Origin: Micavibrio sp. UBA6139
Lineage (GTDB): Bacteria; Pseudomonadota; Alphaproteobacteria; Micavibrionales; Micavibrionaceae
Direction: 5' to 3'
Length of the DNA: 45,729 bases
NCBI GenBank assembly: GCA_002423285.1
Contig: DIVF01000052.1
Location: forward strand, 1-45,729
Part shown: in pieces, positions 43,144 to 45,729 of the stretch
Layout: each line of letters opens with the position of its first letter
How positions within the stretch are numbered: position 1 is the first letter of the stretch
Program-made: the position numbers and the translations under genes
Notes under the pieces: model-generated
What the model was told of the DNA's origin: nothing
The model's input: only the letters and a program-made list of their open reading frames with translations
Databases searched by the model: none

Positions 43144-43192
43144 GCGTTTCTATATATATTTAAGCCTCGCATTCACAAGGGTCCGCCATGCT

Positions 43193-43690
43193 CTATGGCT
43201 GCCCCCCGACCATGATAAAATCGCTGCGGTGGATCAACCCGATCCGGGTGCTGTCGATTGTGCCGTTTGCGCCATCACCCAATAACAGATACGTCCCGGC
43301 GGGAAGAACGCCCTTATAATTTCTTTGATAGGATTCTAGCACCGCGCGGCTGGACGGCGGCAGGGTATAGGGCGTTCCTGTGCTGTTATGGGCATTCTCG
43401 CCATTGACGTGGATTGTTCCGTCTGCTGCCACGGCAAACCGATCCCCCGGCACCGCCTTGGCAATTTTAATGACAGGCAAGTCACGCGCCCCGGTGCGGA
43501 AGACCACCAGATCACCCCGCTGCACAGCCCCGGCGCAGGATGCAGGCTCCATCATCACCGATGCGCCATCATGTAACAAAGGCGAAAGCGATTCTCCGCG
43601 AATAGTCACAAGCCGCGCCGGACAATCATCGGCAAATGCCGGGTCGCACAGCCAAAGAATTACAATAAAGAGAAAGCAAAAATTCCGCAT
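43193..43690 (-). CDS. Exported S26 signal-peptidase-like protein in the DGR operon
   Basis: The protein has 165 residues. An N-terminal hydrophobic stretch (MRNFCFLFIVILWLC...FA) looks like a signal peptide or anchor. The S26 active-site motifs are present: Ser34 in IRGESLSPLL (the G-x-S-x-x-P box, Met replaced by Leu) and Lys75 in VIKIAKAVPGD, aligning with the catalytic Lys of IKRAVGLPGD in LepB. Box E is YLLLGDGANGTIDSTRIG, with the GD...DS..G spacing. Size and signal resemble TraF-type peptidases. It begins nine bp after the RT stop, so it belongs to the same transcript. Whether it processes the variable protein is inference. Confidence 0.8.
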   Translation of the reverse strand: MRNFCFLFIVILWLCDPAFADDCPARLVTIRGESLSPLLHDGASVMMEPASCAGAVQRGDLVVFRTGARDLPVIKIAKAVPGDRFAVAADGTIHVNGENAHNSTGTPYTLPPSSRAVLESYQRNYKGVLPAGTYLLLGDGANGTIDSTRIGLIHRSDFIMVGGQP

Positions 43691-43699
43691 TACGCCCCT

Positions 43700-44851
43700 T
43701 TATTCATTTGCATCTTTTACCTTCAGGGACGGGATCATTTTTGTGTACCCGGCATCGGAACGCAAGAATAAATTATTCCCGACCCGGCGGCACAGGCTGC
43801 GCCGCGCCCGATACCCGCTCACCTGCCGCAACATCGCCAGATAGGAGGTCACCGTATCGGATAATCCCTGCAAACTCTCCGCATCCATTGGCGAACCGTT
43901 GCGCTCCCAAGCCCGTATTTTCTGCTGGCAGCGAATCAAAGAAGTCTGCCGCAAATAAACACGCCCCGGCTTAATCATAAACCCGATAAAATCAAATCCG
44001 TTTTGCACCAGATTAATATGTGTTTTATTCGGATGCAGTCGCATGGACAGTTTTTCCTGTAAAAAACGGTCGATCTGTACCGCCCATCCGTTCAAGACCA
44101 CCGGATCATCATCAAACAAGATCATATCATCAACATAACGTCCATAATACCGGGCCTTCAACCGATGCTTTACGAACTGGTCCAGCGCGTTCATATAAAC
44201 ATTGGCAAAAAACTGGCTGGTTAAATTGCCGATTGGCAGGCCGATACCGTCCCCGGCCCGGATCAGGCTCTTATGCGGCGGCACCATGTCGAATAATATT
44301 TGGCGCGATTTGTAAAAAGCGTTCGGGCGCGGATCGTGCAACGTCACTTGGCGGATTAAGTCCAGCAGCCATCCATCATCCACCTGCTGCTCCAAAAGCG
44401 ATAATAAAATACGCCTGTCGATGCTGTTAAAGAAATTAGCGACATCAACCTTTAGCACCCATGCTTTCCGGGTGTAATTCCGGGTTATGGAGCGCGCAAA
44501 ACCATTAACCCGGCGCAGCCCGTCATGTGTGCCTCGCCCCGGAATACAGGCATAAGAATCACGGATAAAACGCCGATAATAACGATCCGATATAGCATTA
44601 TAAATAACATGATGAACGACCCGGTCACGAAAATCAGCCGCCCAGATTTCACGGATTTTTGGATGGGTGACGACAAAGGCAATACTGCGTCCAATTTTAT
44701 AATCACCGGATTTTAAATCCCGGTATAAAGACACCAGATTGCTTTCCAGATTGGCTTCAAAGCGCAGCTGGTTGATCGAATTGCGCTTGCATTTCCGGCA
44801 ATCGAAATACGCGTCAAAAACATCTTCTATCGCTAATTCATCCATTGCCAT
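43700..44851 (-). CDS. DGR reverse transcriptase
   Basis: The protein has 383 residues from ATG 44851 (an ATG at 44887 would add 12 residues and reach into the repeat; ATG 44845 is also possible). RT motifs in order: FRDRVVHHVIYNAI and RDSYACIPGRGTHDGL; VLKVDVANFFNSIDRRIL (first catalytic Asp); GLPIGNLTSQFFANVYMN at about residue 205, the IGxxxSQ form that separates DGR RTs from others with QGxxxSP; YYGRYVDDMILF with YVDD at about 239-242; KTHINLVQNGFDFIGFMI. It copies the template-repeat RNA with errors at adenines, working with Avd. No maturase or endonuclease domain is present. Confidence 0.95.
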   Translation of the reverse strand: MAMDELAIEDVFDAYFDCRKCKRNSINQLRFEANLESNLVSLYRDLKSGDYKIGRSIAFVVTHPKIREIWAADFRDRVVHHVIYNAISDRYYRRFIRDSYACIPGRGTHDGLRRVNGFARSITRNYTRKAWVLKVDVANFFNSIDRRILLSLLEQQVDDGWLLDLIRQVTLHDPRPNAFYKSRQILFDMVPPHKSLIRAGDGIGLPIGNLTSQFFANVYMNALDQFVKHRLKARYYGRYVDDMILFDDDPVVLNGWAVQIDRFLQEKLSMRLHPNKTHINLVQNGFDFIGFMIKPGRVYLRQTSLIRCQQKIRAWERNGSPMDAESLQGLSDTVTSYLAMLRQVSGYRARRSLCRRVGNNLFLRSDAGYTKMIPSLKVKDANE

Positions 44852-44884
44852 CCCGCAAAAAAAGAAAGTCCGGAAAGAAAGACT

Positions 44885-45060
44885 CATCTCCGGGCAGGGA
44901 CGAGCCGACGGCTCCGCCTACCTCAACGCCCCACACACCTCACCCGGTAACTATTTGTCTTATTGTTGTTGTTGATGTTACCGTCGGTGAAATTCTGGTT
45001 CCACGCATTGTTAGTATTGTTCTCCGTAGAGGACCAGTAATTGGCGTAACGCTGGCGATC
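44885..45060 (-). repeat. DGR template repeat (TR)
   Basis: Non-coding repeat between avd and the RT. On the - strand a 46-codon frame runs from GAT at 45060 to TGA at 44925-44923. It contains 13 AAY codons (ENN, TNN, WNQNF, NINNNNKTN), the adenine-rich mutable codons typical of a TR, and ends SYRVRCVGR, like the end of C-type-lectin-like (DUF1566/FISUMP-like) domains. An in-frame TAA just upstream shows it is not a gene. The last 58 bp (44885-44942) recur exactly at 45672-45729. A small GAGCC-GAC-GGCTC hairpin lies at 44902-44914. The 5' limit is approximate. Confidence 0.9.
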
Positions 45061-45207
45061 TTATGGTCGGGGGTCACGATTTTCATGGCCCTCGCCTTCA
45101 CACTCTTTTGCATCGCTGCAAAAGAACGATCTGCTTTGGTATAAATCCTGCTCATCATGAATAAATACCGCCGCCAGCCGAGATGAATATGCTCACCGGG
45201 GCAGGCC

Positions 45208-45588
45208 TTAACCTGTCACCCGTTCCGGCTTCCTCCTTTCCGAACCTGCTGTTGTTCCCTTTAACCAACCCTGCGCCTGACGCGCCAAGGTGTCGGTCAT
45301 TTCCGACAACGCCGCATAATGGCGGCGCGGTAAAATCTGCATATCGTGTGATAAGCGCATCATCAATTGAATCGCCTGTATCCGCTCCAATATCGATTGA
45401 ATATGTTGTGCCTTATCCACCGCGCTATTGGCGCGATAAATCATGACAACAAGTTCGATCAGTTCATCCTTGATTTTCTGCCCCAGTGAATATTTATATT
45501 CACGCGGGAAGTCCTTGGTCGCGCTCATCGTCCGCAACAAAACATCATAAGTCAGCTTATAAATCGGTAAATGCTGATATTGCGCCAT
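45208..45588 (-). CDS. avd: DGR accessory variability determinant
   Basis: A 126-residue basic, all-helical protein of the Avd/four-helix-bundle family, which forms a pentamer that binds the RT and the TR RNA. It shows LPIYKLTYDVLLRTMSATKDFPREYKYSLGQKIKDELIELVVMIYRAN-like order, with the diagnostic PREYKYSLGQKI segment at about residues 28-39, and a C-terminal Arg/Lys-rich tail (SERRKPERVTG). It sits between the target gene and the TR, the same order as in Bordetella phage BPP-1. AAAGGG lies about 10 nt before ATG. Confidence 0.93.
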   Translation of the reverse strand: MAQYQHLPIYKLTYDVLLRTMSATKDFPREYKYSLGQKIKDELIELVVMIYRANSAVDKAQHIQSILERIQAIQLMMRLSHDMQILPRRHYAALSEMTDTLARQAQGWLKGTTAGSERRKPERVTG

Positions 45589-45620
45589 AACTTATAAACC
45601 CTTTACCCCATTTTTAAATT

Positions 45621-45641
45621 TTCTGCCGCTTCGCGGCAGAA
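45621..45641 (-). repeat. Hairpin downstream of the variable repeat
   Basis: TTCTGCCGC and GCGGCAGAA form a perfect 9-bp stem with a GAA loop on the - strand, starting 30 nt beyond the end of the repeated block and before avd. In BPP-1 a GAAA-loop hairpin just after the variable repeat promotes homing; this looks equivalent in place and loop. It could also act as a weak terminator. Confidence 0.65.
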
Positions 45642-45671
45642 AGAAAATGATTAAATAACTAAATGATTAAG

Positions 45672-45729
45672 CATCTCCGGGCAGGGACGAGCCGACGGCT
45701 CCGCCTACCTCAACGCCCCACACACCTCA
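45672..45729 (-). repeat. 3' end of the DGR variable repeat including the homing-initiation region
   Basis: This 58-bp block is identical to 44885-44942 of the template repeat, at an offset of 787 bp. It covers the last codons and the stop of the target gene plus 38 bp after it. All six adenines on the coding strand are unchanged, as expected for the non-mutated initiation-of-homing part. The variable part lies beyond the window. Confidence 0.85.
45710..45729 (-). CDS. DGR target protein, last residues only
   Basis: Reading the - strand in the frame of the template repeat gives the final residues RCVGR and a TGA stop at 45712-45710; the gene continues beyond the right edge. The protein is inferred to carry a C-type-lectin-like C-terminal variable domain, as encoded by the template repeat. 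Nothing of its other domains can be seen. Confidence 0.7.

Noticed and set aside
44739..45158. Several ORFs on both strands across the template repeat (for example 44940-45158 minus, 44845-45144 plus)
   Set aside because: They lie on non-coding TR sequence; none has a recognisable product, and the minus-strand TR frame that matters is closed upstream by TAA.
45183..45446. ORF on + opposite avd
   Set aside because: Shadow of avd without ribosome site or family features.

Overview
The window reads as the chromosome of an alphaproteobacterium of moderate GC content. The pointers are a ChvI/ChvG pair, a DivL-type histidine kinase with Tyr in place of the phospho-acceptor His, alpha-type AddB/AddA beside trxA, and the neighbourhood ihfB / pyrF / accD / folC. 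A Micavibrio-like or Rhodospirillales-related lineage would fit, but that is an impression from gene content and not a measurement. No rRNA, tRNA or CRISPR array was found.

Layout. (1) 1-12.8 kb is mostly housekeeping on the + strand: ihfB, a small Cys-rich membrane protein, pyrF, accD, folC, chvI-chvG, rapZ, a tandem pair of M48-type membrane metallopeptidases, ahcY and a GNAT-like protein. (2) 12.9-28.5 kb holds divL and then tsaE-murU-addB-addA, the last four chained by ATGA stop/start overlaps. A patch of accessory and hypothetical genes (15.2-20.6 kb) lies between divL and tsaE: an AT-rich DUF6414-like gene, a secreted protein, a small acetyltransferase, three unknowns and a ferredoxin-NADP reductase. 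(3) 28.6-36 kb: trxA and an ABC exporter on +, then thrS, a HExxH protein, infC and a FAD amine oxidoreductase on the - strand. (4) 36.2-41.3 kb: three tandem paralogous SpoIIAA/STAS-like proteins on +, converging on a type I secretion adaptor/ATPase pair on -. (5) 41.4 kb to the end: a tyrosine recombinase and then, on the - strand, a diversity-generating retroelement (DGR).

The DGR is the most striking content. In transcription order from the right edge it contains the last codons of a target gene with the invariant end of its variable repeat, a 9-bp hairpin, avd, a template repeat with 13 AAY codons in a 46-codon frame, a reverse transcriptase with the DGR-type motif LPIGNLTSQ and YVDD, and a secreted S26 signal-peptidase-like protein 9 bp after the RT. 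A 58-bp perfect direct repeat links template (44885-44942) and variable repeat (45672-45729). The target protein itself lies beyond the window, so adenine-specific variation cannot be read here. The template's reading frame resembles the end of a C-type-lectin-like domain, so the target is inferred to be a variable binding protein. The S26-like partner and the nearby integrase suggest an exported target on a mobile island.

Several intergenic gaps carry related G/C-rich hairpins (GAAGGG..CCCTTC type) at gene ends, probably terminators, and palindromic TGTCATCCCCG-type repeats.
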